Positions 1-9,134 of a DNA stretch of 64,000 bases are shown in pieces. The stretch's first letter is position 1; every line of letters starts with the position of its first letter. The DNA is from Ensifer adhaerens (lineage in GTDB: Bacteria; Pseudomonadota; Alphaproteobacteria; Rhizobiales; Rhizobiaceae). The notes under the pieces were generated by a model, which saw only the letters and a program-made list of their open reading frames with translations, did no database searches and was not told where the DNA came from. The translations under genes and the position numbers were made by a program. The stretch lies in contig NZ_JABEKT010000005.1 of assembly GCF_013283195.1 (NCBI RefSeq), positions 50,684-114,683 on the forward strand. Reading direction: 5' to 3'.

Positions 1-2
1 TG

Positions 3-134
3 GCCGGCATGAAGGACAGTAAGGTCATCGTCGCCATCAACAAGGACGAGGAGGCACCGATCTTCCAGGTCGCCGACTACGGCCTCGTTGCAGACCTGTT
101 CGAAGCTCTGCCGGAGCTTGCAAAGGCGCTGTAA
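3..134 (+). CDS. etfA: Electron transfer flavoprotein alpha subunit, C-terminal end (partial)
   Basis: Only the last 43 residues and the stop are present; the gene begins before the window. The tail contains [20 protein letters not shown] followed by a [11 protein letters not shown] stretch, which is the FAD-binding C-terminal end of ETF alpha (FixB family). ETF alpha/beta accepts electrons from acyl-CoA dehydrogenases and passes them to ETF-ubiquinone oxidoreductase. Its place just ahead of a 3-hydroxybutyryl-CoA dehydrogenase gene fits fatty-acid/PHB metabolism. A perfect 10-bp hairpin (208-232) with a short T-run lies between the two genes. Confidence 0.9.
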   Translation, partial: AGMKDSKVIVAINKDEEAPIFQVADYGLVADLFEALPELAKAL

Positions 135-207
135 CCATTCGCCAACCGCACGGCCTGAGCCTCAAGGAAAAGGGCTGGCAAAAGCGCGGACTTGGCATTA
201 ACAATCT

Positions 208-238
208 ACCGGGCCGGCCAGACCGGCCCGGTATTTTC
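208..238 (+). terminator. Rho-independent terminator after etfA
   Basis: Ten-base arms at 208-217 (ACCGGGCCGG) and 223-232 pair perfectly around a five-base loop and are followed by ATTTT. It lies 74 bases after the etfA stop and 54 bases before the hbdA start, so the two genes are probably at least partly uncoupled. Confidence 0.7.
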
Positions 239-291
239 GTATATGACGGCGGCACGGCCGCCAAAATTCTTGAAGATGGATGTTCGCCGCG

Positions 292-1164
292 ATGATCAAG
301 ACGGTCGGAGTTATTGGTGCCGGGCAAATGGGCTGCGGCATTGCGCATGTTTCGGCCATGGCCGGATACAAGGTGCAGATCTACGATCTTGCCGCTGACC
401 GCATCGAGGCGGGCCTTGCCACCGTCAACGGCAACCTTGCTCGTCAGGTGTCGTCCGGCAAAATGACCGACGAGGCCCGCAAGGCAGCACTTGCGCTGAT
501 CAAGGGTTCGTCCGACATCAACGACCTCTCGCAGGTGGACCTCGTCATCGAGGCGGTCACCGAAGACGAAACCATCAAGCGCAAGATCTACGGCCAGGTA
601 TGTCCTGTCATGAAGCCGGAAGCGCTGCTTGCGACCAACACCTCGTCGCTGTCGATCACCCGCCTGGCATCGGCCACCGATCGTCCGGAAAAGTTCATGG
701 GCATCCATTTCATGAACCCGGTTCCGGTCATGAAGCTGGTCGAGCTCGTGCGCGGCATCGCCACCGACGAAGGCACATTCAAGGCCGCCAAGGAATTCGT
801 CGGCACGCTCGACAAGACCGTGACCGTCGCCGAAGATTTCCCGGCCTTCATCGTCAACCGCATCCTGCTGCCGATGATCAACGAAGCGATCTACACGCTC
901 TACGAAGGCGTCGGTACGGTCGAGGCGATCGATACCGCCATGAAGCTCGGCGCCAACCATCCGATGGGCCCACTGCAGCTTGCCGACTTCATCGGCCTCG
1001 ACACCTGCCTGTCAATCATGCAGGTGCTGCACGACGGCCTGGCGGACTCCAAGTACCGCCCCTGCCCGCTGCTGGTCAAATACGTCGAGGCCGGCTGGCT
1101 CGGCCGCAAGTCCGGTCGCGGCTTCTACGACTACCGTGGCGACGTCCCGGTGCCGACCCGCTAA
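292..1164 (+). CDS. hbdA: 3-hydroxybutyryl-CoA dehydrogenase
   Basis: NAD(P)-dependent enzyme interconverting 3-hydroxybutyryl-CoA and acetoacetyl-CoA in the cytoplasm (short-chain fatty acid and polyhydroxybutyrate metabolism). The 290-residue length matches the family. The N-terminus MIKTVGVIGAGQMGCGIAHV is the Rossmann GxGxxG nucleotide site; the IHFMNPVPVMKLVELV segment carries the family's catalytic histidine and NPVP motif; the C-terminal half, with GRGFYDY near the end, is the helical 3-hydroxyacyl-CoA dehydrogenase C-domain. An in-frame ATG at 280 would add four residues; 292 is preferred because the conserved beta strand starts there. A hairpin terminator follows at 1186. Confidence 0.95.
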   Translation: MIKTVGVIGAGQMGCGIAHVSAMAGYKVQIYDLAADRIEAGLATVNGNLARQVSSGKMTDEARKAALALIKGSSDINDLSQVDLVIEAVTEDETIKRKIYGQVCPVMKPEALLATNTSSLSITRLASATDRPEKFMGIHFMNPVPVMKLVELVRGIATDEGTFKAAKEFVGTLDKTVTVAEDFPAFIVNRILLPMINEAIYTLYEGVGTVEAIDTAMKLGANHPMGPLQLADFIGLDTCLSIMQVLHDGLADSKYRPCPLLVKYVEAGWLGRKSGRGFYDYRGDVPVPTR

Positions 1165-1185
1165 TCGACCCAATTCAGAAATTCC

Positions 1186-1211
1186 AAGCCCGGCGAAATG
1201 CCGGGCTTTTC
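1186..1211 (+). terminator. Rho-independent terminator after hbdA
   Basis: Arms AAGCCCGGC (1186-1194) and GCCGGGCTT (1200-1208) enclose a five-base loop and run into TTTTC. It ends 28 bases before the stop codon of the converging tlpA gene and could serve both strands, since the opposite strand has AA before the stem. Confidence 0.75.
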
Positions 1212-1238
1212 AGTTGTCGGAGAGTGATAGCCCGGCGA

Positions 1239-1910
1239 TCAGCTGCCGGCGGCGGGCGCGATTGCCGCGCCGATCAGCGCCTTGGCGTCGTCGCTGTCCC
1301 ACGCGGCCGGGCCATTCATAGAACCGATCAGGCATCCCTTGTCGTCCAGCAGCAACGTTGCTGGCAGGCCGAAGGCAAGACCTTCCTTCTTCAGATTGTT
1401 GAAGACGCCCATCGACGCATCGCGATAGTAGCGAAGGTCATGGACTGCGGTCTCGTTGAGGAAGGCCTTCGGCTTTTCGTCGTCGCCGACATCGATGTTG
1501 ATGGCGACCACCTCGAACTTGTCGCTGCCGAGAGACTTCTGCAGCGCATTCAGCGCTGGCATCTCCTCGCGGCAGGGTCCGCACCAGGTGGCCCAGAGAT
1601 TGACAAGCAGGGTCTTGCCGGCAAAGGCTGAAACCGTCGTCGGCTTGCCCTCAGGATCGTTGAAATCGAGCGCGATCGGGCGCGGCGACGCGGCCGGCGA
1701 CATCGCGGCCACCTGCCCCTTCATGAACGGTGTCAGCGAGGTTACCTTTTCGCCGGTCAAGGGGCATACGGCAGCCGCCGTTTCGGTCGTCTCGGCATTG
1801 CCAGACCCCGTCTCCTTCACGTATACCGCAGCCGCACCGACGATCACGCCGAACACGGCGGCGAGCGCGAACAATTTCACGGCCGGGGGGGATTTCTTCT
1901 GGTCGGACAT
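1239..1910 (-). CDS. tlpA: TlpA-family thiol:disulfide interchange protein
   Basis: Membrane-anchored periplasmic thioredoxin (223 residues) that keeps cysteines reduced for cytochrome oxidase/c-type cytochrome assembly. An N-terminal signal anchor (about residues 12-31, [19 protein letters not shown]) precedes a linker and a thioredoxin fold with the active site [13 protein letters not shown] and the cis-proline region GLPATLLLD. Two additional cysteines occur ([18 protein letters not shown]), as in rhizobial TlpA. The ATG at 1910 is chosen over one seven codons upstream because GGAG sits six bases before it. The gene diverges from argH with only 26 bases between the start codons, as in other rhizobia. 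Confidence 0.9.
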   Translation of the reverse strand: MSDQKKSPPAVKLFALAAVFGVIVGAAAVYVKETGSGNAETTETAAAVCPLTGEKVTSLTPFMKGQVAAMSPAASPRPIALDFNDPEGKPTTVSAFAGKTLLVNLWATWCGPCREEMPALNALQKSLGSDKFEVVAINIDVGDDEKPKAFLNETAVHDLRYYRDASMGVFNNLKKEGLAFGLPATLLLDDKGCLIGSMNGPAAWDSDDAKALIGAAIAPAAGS

Positions 1911-1936
1911 TTCATTCTCCAAGGCGGGCATTCTTC

Positions 1937-3340
1937 ATGGCTGACGGCAATTCCGAGACGAAATCCTCCAACCAGATGTGGGGCGGTCGCTTCGCCTCGG
2001 GTCCGGACGCGATCATGGAGGAGATAAATGCCTCGATCGGCTTCGACAAGAAGCTCTATGGCCAAGACATCCGCGGCTCAATAGCGCATGCGACCATGCT
2101 TGCGCATCAAGGCATCATTTCGGCTGAGGACAAAGACAAGATCGTTCACGGTCTCAACACGATCCTGTCAGAGATCGAAAGCGGCCAGTTCGAGTTCTCG
2201 CGCCGCCTCGAAGACATCCACATGAACATCGAGGCGCGGCTTGCGACCCTGATCGGGCCGGCCGCCGGCCGGCTGCACACCGCCCGCTCGCGCAACGACC
2301 AAGTTGCGCTCGACTTCCGCCTCTGGGTCAAGGAAGAGCTGCAGCGGACCGAAAAGGCCCTGACCGGCCTGATCGCCGCCTTCCTCGACCGCGCCGAGGA
2401 ACATGCCGAGACCGTCATGCCCGGCTTCACCCATCTGCAGACGGCCCAGCCCGTCACCTTCGGCCATCACTGCATGGCCTATGTCGAAATGATCGGCCGC
2501 GACCGCACGCGCGTGCGCCACGCCATCGAGCATATGGACGAAAGCCCGATTGGTGCCGCCGCCCTTGCCGGCACCGGCTTCCCGATCGATCGCCACATGA
2601 CCGCCAGCGCCCTTGGCTTCGCCGGCCCGACCCGCAACTCGATCGATACGGTTTCCGACCGCGATTTCGCGCTCGAATTCCTGTCGATCGCGGCGATCGC
2701 CGCCACCCACCTGTCGCGCCTGGCCGAAGAGATCGTCATCTGGTCGACGCCGCAGTTCGGCTTCATCCGCCTGTCCGATGCGTTTTCGACCGGCTCGTCG
2801 ATCATGCCACAGAAGAAGAACCCGGACGCTGCCGAACTGGTGCGCGCCAAGACCGGCCGCATCAACGGTTCGCTGATCGCCCTTCTGACCGTCATGAAGG
2901 GCCTGCCGCTCGCCTACTCCAAGGACATGCAGGAAGACAAGGAACAGGTCTTCGACGCCGCCGAGAGCCTCGAACTCGCCGTTGCCGCGATGACCGGCAT
3001 GGTGCGTGACATGACCATCCGCGCCGACCGGATGAAGGCGGCTGCCGGCTCTGGCTATTCGACTGCGACCGACCTTGCCGACTGGCTGGTGCGCGAAGCG
3101 GGCCTGCCCTTCCGCGATGCCCACCACGTCACCGGCCGTGCCGTAGCCCTTGCCGAGCAGAAGACCTGCGACCTCGCCGATCTCACGCTCGAAGACCTGC
3201 AGTCGATCCATCCCCAGATCACCGCAAAGGTGTTCGATGTGTTGACTGTCGAGGCCTCGGTTGCCAGCCGCACCTCCTTCGGCGGCACGGCTCCGAACGA
3301 GGTTCGCAAGCAGATCGCCTGGTGGCGCGCCCGCAACTGA
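1937..3340 (+). CDS. argH: Argininosuccinate lyase
   Basis: Final step of arginine synthesis: argininosuccinate to arginine and fumarate. The 467-residue product has the N-terminal [11 protein letters not shown] substrate-binding segment, the [13 protein letters not shown] region, and the fumarase/aspartase signature [12 protein letters not shown], whose serine is the catalytic residue in this superfamily. The open frame extends upstream to 1730, but homologues begin shortly before WGGRF, so the ATG at 1937 is used. It is followed by a lipoprotein gene and lysA in the same direction, a conserved alphaproteobacterial order. Confidence 0.97.
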   Translation: MADGNSETKSSNQMWGGRFASGPDAIMEEINASIGFDKKLYGQDIRGSIAHATMLAHQGIISAEDKDKIVHGLNTILSEIESGQFEFSRRLEDIHMNIEARLATLIGPAAGRLHTARSRNDQVALDFRLWVKEELQRTEKALTGLIAAFLDRAEEHAETVMPGFTHLQTAQPVTFGHHCMAYVEMIGRDRTRVRHAIEHMDESPIGAAALAGTGFPIDRHMTASALGFAGPTRNSIDTVSDRDFALEFLSIAAIAATHLSRLAEEIVIWSTPQFGFIRLSDAFSTGSSIMPQKKNPDAAELVRAKTGRINGSLIALLTVMKGLPLAYSKDMQEDKEQVFDAAESLELAVAAMTGMVRDMTIRADRMKAAAGSGYSTATDLADWLVREAGLPFRDAHHVTGRAVALAEQKTCDLADLTLEDLQSIHPQITAKVFDVLTVEASVASRTSFGGTAPNEVRKQIAWWRARN

Positions 3341-3490
3341 TGCTTGTCTCCCGAAACTGCCCGTCAGTTTCGGGGCAACGGCCTGCCTCGACACAAGCGC
3401 CTGAAACAGGTCGCAGAATCAGGGTGCACAAGCGCCGGAAAAATCGATAAGACATCGCACCAGCATCAGTCTCCGCGAAGGAAAATCACG

Positions 3491-3685
3491 ATGACATTCA
3501 CGAAGGCGGCCCGGTTTGCGCTTCTTCTGGCGATCCCCGGGCTGGTTCTTGCCGGTTGTGGACGCAAGGGCGACCTCGACCGACCCGGCTCGACGGCACC
3601 GATCAACACCTTGACCCCTGCCGGAACCGTCGAAAAGAAAGAACAGGCAGACGACCGCCGTTTCCTGCTCGATCCCCTCCTCTAA
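3491..3685 (+). CDS. lptM: Small LptM-like lipoprotein
   Basis: Sixty-four-residue protein with a signal peptide (FALLLAIPGLVLAGCG) ending in a lipobox LAGC, followed by the short GRKGDLDRP motif typical of the YifL/LptM family. In enterics LptM binds the LptD-LptE lipopolysaccharide translocon and helps its maturation; that role is carried over here by family resemblance only. It lies between argH and lysA, exactly where this family is found in many proteobacteria, and its stop is 16 bases before the lysA GTG. Symbol assigned by family and context. Confidence 0.75.
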   Translation: MTFTKAARFALLLAIPGLVLAGCGRKGDLDRPGSTAPINTLTPAGTVEKKEQADDRRFLLDPLL

Positions 3686-3700
3686 GCCGAGCCACGCCCC

Positions 3701-4969
3701 GTGAATCATTTCGAATACCGCGACGGAATCCTCTACGCCGAAGACGTGCCGGTGACCGACATCGCCCGCGCCGTCGGAACGCCCTTCTACTGTTATTCGA
3801 CCGCAACGCTCGAGCGGCACTACAAGGTCTTCTCCAAGGCCTTTGCCGACGTCGATGCGATGGTCTGCTATGCCATGAAGGCCAATTCCAACCAGGCGGT
3901 GCTGAAGACGCTTGCGCGCCTGGGCGCCGGCGTCGACGTCGTGTCGGGCGGTGAACTGCGCCGCGCGCTGGCCGCCGGCATTCCGGCATCCCGCATTATG
4001 TTTTCGGGTGTCGGCAAGACGCCGCAGGAAATGGATCTTGCGCTCGAAGCCGGCATCTACTGCTTCAATGTCGAGTCCGAGCCGGAACTCGAGGTCCTGA
4101 ACCAGCGCGCCGTTCGCGCCGGCAAGCGTGCCCACGTGTCCTTCCGCATCAACCCGGATGTCGACGCGCGCACCCACTCGAAGATCTCGACCGGCAAGAA
4201 GGAAAACAAGTTCGGCATTTCGTGGGAGCGCGCCCGCGCGGTCTACGCCCATGCCGCAACGCTGCCGGGCATTCAGGTCACCGGTATCGACATGCATATC
4301 GGTAGCCAGATCACCGAGCTGCAGCCCTTCGATGACGCCTTCAAGCTCTTGCGCGAGCTGGTCGACACGCTGCGCAGCGACGGCCATGCGATCGATCACG
4401 TCGACATCGGCGGCGGTCTCGGCATTCCTTACAAGGAAGACAACAATCCGCCGCCGCTGCCCGACGCCTACGCCGATATCGTCAAGAACCAGCTGCAATC
4501 GCTCGGCTGCAAGATCGTCACCGAGCCGGGCCGGCTGATCGTCGGCAATGCCGGCATCCTCGTGACCGAAGTCATCTACGTCAAGGATGGCGGCGACAAG
4601 ACTTTCGTCATCGTCGACGGTGCCATGAACGACCTGATCCGCCCAACGCTCTATGAAGCCTATCACGAGATCAGACCGGTCCGCATCTCGGCCGCCAACG
4701 CGCCCCGCATCAAGGCTGATGTCGTCGGCCCGGTGTGCGAGACCGGCGATTATCTGGCGCTCGACCGCGAAATGGCCATGCCGAAGCCGGGCGATCTCTT
4801 CGCCATCAGCTCGGCAGGCGCCTATGGCGCCGTCCAGGCCAGCACTTACAACAGCCGGCTTCTGATCCCGGAAGTGCTGGTCAAGGGCGACCGCTTCCAC
4901 GTGATTCGGCCGCGCCAGAGCTATGACGACCTGATCGGGCTCGATTCCGTCCCGGACTGGCTCGACTGA
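3701..4969 (+). CDS. lysA: Diaminopimelate decarboxylase
   Basis: PLP enzyme making L-lysine from meso-diaminopimelate. The 422-residue protein has the fold-type III barrel with the PLP lysine in VCYAMKANSN (about residues 50-56), the HIGSQI strand, the glycine-rich phosphate site DIGGGLG, the EPGR motif, and GPVCETGD with the catalytic cysteine contributed across the dimer. Translation starts at a GTG, 16 bases after the small lipoprotein gene. A GC-rich stem at 4999-5018 follows the stop codon. Confidence 0.97.
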   Translation: MNHFEYRDGILYAEDVPVTDIARAVGTPFYCYSTATLERHYKVFSKAFADVDAMVCYAMKANSNQAVLKTLARLGAGVDVVSGGELRRALAAGIPASRIMFSGVGKTPQEMDLALEAGIYCFNVESEPELEVLNQRAVRAGKRAHVSFRINPDVDARTHSKISTGKKENKFGISWERARAVYAHAATLPGIQVTGIDMHIGSQITELQPFDDAFKLLRELVDTLRSDGHAIDHVDIGGGLGIPYKEDNNPPPLPDAYADIVKNQLQSLGCKIVTEPGRLIVGNAGILVTEVIYVKDGGDKTFVIVDGAMNDLIRPTLYEAYHEIRPVRISAANAPRIKADVVGPVCETGDYLALDREMAMPKPGDLFAISSAGAYGAVQASTYNSRLLIPEVLVKGDRFHVIRPRQSYDDLIGLDSVPDWLD

Positions 4970-4998
4970 CCAATCATCGGATCGAACGATGATCTGTG

Positions 4999-5027
4999 GA
5001 TCGCCCGCCCGGGCGATCACGATTTTG
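4999..5027 (+). terminator. Putative terminator after lysA
   Basis: Nine-base perfect arms GATCGCCCG (4999-5007) and CGGGCGATC (5010-5018) with a two-base apex are followed by ACGATTTTG. The T-run is short and interrupted, so termination may be incomplete. The next gene starts about 100 bases downstream. Confidence 0.5.
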
Positions 5028-5122
5028 TTGTCACCCTCGTCTTCGCCACAAACGATGTTATCCTGAACCTTCAATAGGTCGGTCACGAACGGTCATGAAC
5101 GGCCGAAAGGGAACTTGGGCGG

Positions 5123-7744
5123 ATGACGCAATTCCGGCAGGATGAAACGCCACAACCGAAGTCGTTTGCCAGGACGCTGGCACTGAAGAGATTTGTCGCG
5201 CGGGCGGTCCTGATCGCCGAGCAGGTTTTGCCGCGCGCCCTCGTTCCCGCTTCGATCGTCCTTTTGTTTCTGTCGGCTGCCTGGCTCGGCCTCTTCCGCA
5301 TCGCTCCGCTTTGGCTGCATGCCAGCCTGCTCCTAGGCTTTCTCGTCGCCTTCGTCGCTTCGCTCGTCCCGCTGACCCGGTTGCGATTGCCTGGCAATGT
5401 CGATGCCGACCGCATGCTGGAGGAGCGCAACGACCTGCCGCACCAGGCGATCCGCGTCCAGGATGACATGCCGGCAACCGGCGGCGCTTTCGGCCAGGCG
5501 CTGTGGCGCGAACACCAGACGCGCATGGCGGGCATGATCCGCGCACTCGACACAGGGCTGCCGCGTCCCGACATTGCCCGCCACGACCCCTTCGCGCTGC
5601 GCGCCCTGCCGGTGCTGATCGCCTGCGTCGCTTTCGCCTATTCCTATTCCAACCGGGCAGGGCTGCTCTCGGACGCCTTCCACCTGCCGCAGCCTGCAAG
5701 CGAAGTCGCCGACATAAGGGTCGACGCCTGGGTGACGCCGCCCGCCTACACCGGACGCGCACCCGTCTTCCTCACCGGCCGCCAGGGCGTCACTTCCCAG
5801 GCCGACGAAACGGCTGCAATCACCATTCCGCAATTCAGCGACCTGACCGTGCGCGTCACCGGAGCCGGGGTGGAAGAGACCGTCCGCTACTCCGAGAACG
5901 GAACGGCAGAGCCGATCGTCATCCCGACCGCCGGTGAAAAACCGGACGAAAAGACTGCATCTGCAGAACCCGTCGCACAGACGGCGCCCGACAATAAGAC
6001 GGTTCGCAATCACCTCTACAAGATCGTCAAGGACGGTGAGCTTTCCGTCGGGGGTCAGAAGTGGACGTTCAAGATAACCCCTGACAGCGTGCCGCAGATC
6101 GCCTTCGACGGGGTGCCGAAGCCGACGCCCAACGCGTCGCTCGACATCACGTTCCTCGCATCCGACGACTATGGGATCGCGCAGGCCTGGGCCGAGATCA
6201 AGCCGCTGGATGAGCCTGTGAAGGACGCACGGCCGCTCTATCCGCTTCCCGAATACCGGCTCGATCTGCCGCGCCGCAATGCCCGCGAGGCCAAGGGCAC
6301 GACCAGCCGCAACCTCAGCGAACATCCGCTCGCCGGCAAGCGCGTTCGCATCACGCTCGTTGCCCGCGATGCCGCCGGACAAGAAGGTCGCAGTGTGCCG
6401 CAGGACATGATCCTGCCGGCACGGCAATTCTTCAACCCCTTGGCAGGCTCCGTCGCTGAGCAGCGCCAGGTCTTCGCCCTCAACGCGAACGACCTGCCGC
6501 GGGCGATCGACCTCAATGACGCGATCGCCAGTTTCGCCGAGGAAACGATCCCCAATCTTACCCATTTCCTGCTGTTGAAATCGGCCCGCTCGCGCATGGC
6601 CCTGGCCCACAACGACGACATGCTGCGCGATGCGGTCAAACATCTCTGGGAAATCGCGCTTGGCATCGAAGACGGCGATCTGTCGCTTGCCGACCGTCGC
6701 CTGCGTGATGCACAGCAGGCGCTCTCGGATGCGCTCGAGCGCAATGCGCCCGACGAGGAAATCGCCAAGCTGATGAAGGAACTGCGCGAAGCGATGCAGG
6801 AGTACATGCAGGCGCTTGCCAAGGAAGCGGCGAAAAACCCGCGCATGGCTGCCAATCCGGATCAAAACAATGTTCTGCGCCAGCAGGATCTGGAAAAGAT
6901 GATGAACCAGATCGAGAACCTGGCGCGCTCGGGCGCGCGCGATCAGGCCCGCCAGATGTTGTCCGAACTACAGCGGATGATGAACAATCTGCAGGCCGGC
7001 CGCGGCCAGCAACAGCAGGGCGAACAGAACAGCGCCATGCGCCAGCAGATGGACAAGCTCGGACAGCTGATGCAGGAGCAGCAGCGACTGATGGACGAGA
7101 CGTTCAAGCTCGACCAGGCGCAGCGCGACCGCATGCAGCGCGGTGACCCGCTGCAGGGCGAAGACAACGAGCTCTACGGCCAGGACATGCCACAGGATCC
7201 GGGCCAGCGCGGTGACGAAAACGGCGAGCCAAACCCGCTTGACGACATGACGGCCGAGCAACTGAAAGAAGCGCTGAAGCAGCTGAAGCAGCAGCAGGAC
7301 GCACTGGGCAAGCAGCTCGGTGAACTGCAGAAAGGGCTGGAAAGCCTCGGCATCAAGCCGGGCAAGGGTTTCGGCGACGCCAAGCGCGAAATGGACGGCG
7401 CCTCCGGGTCTCTCGGCAAGGGCCAGGGCGAACCGGCCGTCGGCAGCCAGGGCCGCGCACTGCAGGCGTTGCGCGAAGGCGCCCAGGACATGATGAACCA
7501 GATGCAGGCCCAGGGACAGGGACCGGGTCAGGGCGTGCCACAATATGGGCAGAACGGCCGCGATCCGCTCGGCCGGCGCCAACAGAATGCCGGTCCTGAC
7601 TTCGGCGACCAGGTCAAGGTGCCGGATGAAATCGATACCCAGCGGGCGCGCGAGATTCTCGACGAGATCCGCCGCCGGCTCGGCAACACCCTGTCGCCGG
7701 AAGCCGAGCGGCAGTACCTCGAGCGATTGCTCGACATGCGCTGA
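5123..7744 (+). CDS. TIGR02302 family membrane protein (DUF4175)
   Basis: Large protein (873 residues) of a family restricted largely to Rhizobiales and relatives; its biochemical role is unknown. Two hydrophobic segments near the N-terminus (about residues 37-85) and one near 155-172 suggest it is anchored in the inner membrane. The middle part contains beta-rich stretches, and the C-terminal third (about 555-820) is very rich in Gln, Met, Asp and Arg with repeated amphipathic helices (for example QQQGEQNSAMRQQMDKLGQL), probably a coiled coil. It closes with DEIRRRLGNTLSPEAERQYL, a conserved tail of the family. It is followed by a clean terminator. Confidence 0.8.
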   Translation: MTQFRQDETPQPKSFARTLALKRFVARAVLIAEQVLPRALVPASIVLLFLSAAWLGLFRIAPLWLHASLLLGFLVAFVASLVPLTRLRLPGNVDADRMLEERNDLPHQAIRVQDDMPATGGAFGQALWREHQTRMAGMIRALDTGLPRPDIARHDPFALRALPVLIACVAFAYSYSNRAGLLSDAFHLPQPASEVADIRVDAWVTPPAYTGRAPVFLTGRQGVTSQADETAAITIPQFSDLTVRVTGAGVEETVRYSENGTAEPIVIPTAGEKPDEKTASAEPVAQTAPDNKTVRNHLYKIVKDGELSVGGQKWTFKITPDSVPQIAFDGVPKPTPNASLDITFLASDDYGIAQAWAEIKPLDEPVKDARPLYPLPEYRLDLPRRNAREAKGTTSRNLSEHPLAGKRVRITLVARDAAGQEGRSVPQDMILPARQFFNPLAGSVAEQRQVFALNANDLPRAIDLNDAIASFAEETIPNLTHFLLLKSARSRMALAHNDDMLRDAVKHLWEIALGIEDGDLSLADRRLRDAQQALSDALERNAPDEEIAKLMKELREAMQEYMQALAKEAAKNPRMAANPDQNNVLRQQDLEKMMNQIENLARSGARDQARQMLSELQRMMNNLQAGRGQQQQGEQNSAMRQQMDKLGQLMQEQQRLMDETFKLDQAQRDRMQRGDPLQGEDNELYGQDMPQDPGQRGDENGEPNPLDDMTAEQLKEALKQLKQQQDALGKQLGELQKGLESLGIKPGKGFGDAKREMDGASGSLGKGQGEPAVGSQGRALQALREGAQDMMNQMQAQGQGPGQGVPQYGQNGRDPLGRRQQNAGPDFGDQVKVPDEIDTQRAREILDEIRRRLGNTLSPEAERQYLERLLDMR

Positions 7745-7776
7745 CCCTCGGTCAGAAGTACAGCCGGAAACGACAA

Positions 7777-7816
7777 CGCCCTTGGCTCGGAACCGCGCCA
7801 AGGGCGTCTTCAATTT
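7777..7816 (+). terminator. Terminator after the TIGR02302 gene
   Basis: Ten-base perfect arms CGCCCTTGGC (7777-7786) and GCCAAGGGCG (7797-7806) are followed by TCTTCAATTT. It sits between two converging genes and may act on both strands. Confidence 0.65.
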
Positions 7817-7872
7817 GTAAGAGCGTCAGACCGCCAAGGCACTGCCCGCATTCGGGCCGCGGGACAGAGACG

Positions 7873-8232
7873 TCAGGCAGCCAGCGCTTGTGCCACGGCC
7901 TTGCGGATATCTGGCAGAGAAAAGGGCTTGGAGATGACGTCGACGATCTTGTCGGCGAGATCGTCGGCTCGTTCGCGTTGCTCGGCATAGCCGGTCATCA
8001 GCAGGATCTTCATCGCCGGAAAGGCGGCGGACGCCTGGTGGGTCAACTCGATACCGTCCATCACAGGCATGCGGATGTCCGAAAGAAGCAGATCGAAATT
8101 CTCGGTCTGCAGGCAGGCAAGTCCGTCTGCGCCGTCTCCAGCCTCCACGGTCTCATGCCCATCGAGCCTCAGGGCTCGCGCGACGAACGAGCGCAATGCA
8201 TCCTCGTCCTCGGTAATCAGGATCTTCGCCAT
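7873..8232 (-). CDS. cpdR: Single-domain response regulator, CpdR-like
   Basis: Stand-alone receiver domain of 119 residues. The acidic pair TEDEDALR, the phosphoacceptor region LLLSDIRMPVMDG, the MTGY threonine/tyrosine segment and the SKPF lysine are all present, with no output domain. In sequence and length it matches CpdR1 of Sinorhizobium, which, when unphosphorylated, directs ClpXP to degrade CtrA in the cell cycle. Two ATGs are adjacent (8235 and 8232); GGGAGG lies five bases before the second, which is preferred. The gene stands alone and converges with the TIGR02302 gene. Function is by family assignment. Confidence 0.8.
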   Translation of the reverse strand: MAKILITEDEDALRSFVARALRLDGHETVEAGDGADGLACLQTENFDLLLSDIRMPVMDGIELTHQASAAFPAMKILLMTGYAEQRERADDLADKIVDVISKPFSLPDIRKAVAQALAA

Positions 8233-8525
8233 CATGGCCTCCCGCGTTCGCTGCGACGGCACGGCTCTATCGCGGAGAGACCGGCCCATTCCAATGGATA
8301 CGGCAACGCTCACGAGAAATGTGACGGCAGGCCGCAGCGGCGCGCAAGACCCTTGAGGGGACGAAGCGCGACACCCCCCCAAACAACCAGCTTTTTCTTT
8401 GTGTTCGGTAAACGCCGGGCGGCTGGATTTCGGAATGTCGGATCGGCAGGCCCGGTTCCGGGCGATCCCGGAGGTCGTTGCAGCGCCACGGTCGCAAATG
8501 CCGCAGCGCTGCCTACGCTCGCCTT

Positions 8526-9071
8526 TTACTCGGCGTCGCCGGTGACAACACCCACGAAAGGCAATTCGCGGAACGCGTAGGCCACGTCCATGCCGTAGCC
8601 GACGACGAAATGGTCAGGGCATTCGAAGCCGACATAATCAGCCTCAAGCTCGACCTTGCGCTTGACGCGCTTGTCGAGCAGCACGGCGATCGTGACGTTG
8701 CGCGCGCCGCGCTCGAACATCAGTTCCTTGGCAAAGCGCAGGGTGCGGCCGGACTCGAGAATATCGTCGATCAGAAGCACGTCGCGGCCATGCACGTCGC
8801 TGTCGATGTCCTTGATGATCTTCACGCCCTGGGAGACCGTGCCAAGCCCGTAGCTCGACAGCGTGATGAACTCGACCTCAGGTGCAAGCCCGGTGTTGTG
8901 CATGGCACGGATCAGGTCTGCAGCGAAGATGAACGAGCCCTTCAACACCGCGATCACCAGCAGATCCTTGTGGGGACCTTCGACGATCATGTCGGCAAGC
9001 TCGGTGTTGCGTGCGGCGATCGTTTCTGCCGTGTAAAGGGGCTCGATATTCTTTCCGCGAACGACGGGCAT
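8526..9071 (-). CDS. hpt: Hypoxanthine phosphoribosyltransferase
   Basis: Purine salvage enzyme transferring phosphoribose from PRPP to hypoxanthine or guanine (181 residues). The PRPP loop VLLIDDILESGRTL is clear, as is the LKGSFIFAADL substrate-binding segment near the N-terminus and the late VGYGMDVAYAFRELPFVGVV segment. It is monocistronic: 63 bases separate it from the next upstream gene on the same strand, and about 290 bases without a gene separate it from cpdR downstream. Confidence 0.93.
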   Translation of the reverse strand: MPVVRGKNIEPLYTAETIAARNTELADMIVEGPHKDLLVIAVLKGSFIFAADLIRAMHNTGLAPEVEFITLSSYGLGTVSQGVKIIKDIDSDVHGRDVLLIDDILESGRTLRFAKELMFERGARNVTIAVLLDKRVKRKVELEADYVGFECPDHFVVGYGMDVAYAFRELPFVGVVTGDAE

Positions 9072-9134
9072 GCGGTTTCTCCAGCGTTTCTTCCGGAAGA
9101 CCAGCGCCTTCCCTTTCGCGCCCGCTTAGCACAA

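Noticed and set aside
3419-5086. Long minus-strand open frame opposite lysA
   Set aside because: It is an antisense mirror of lysA in GC-rich DNA, with no ribosome-binding site and low-complexity Arg/Asp/Gly composition; the plus-strand gene is unambiguous.
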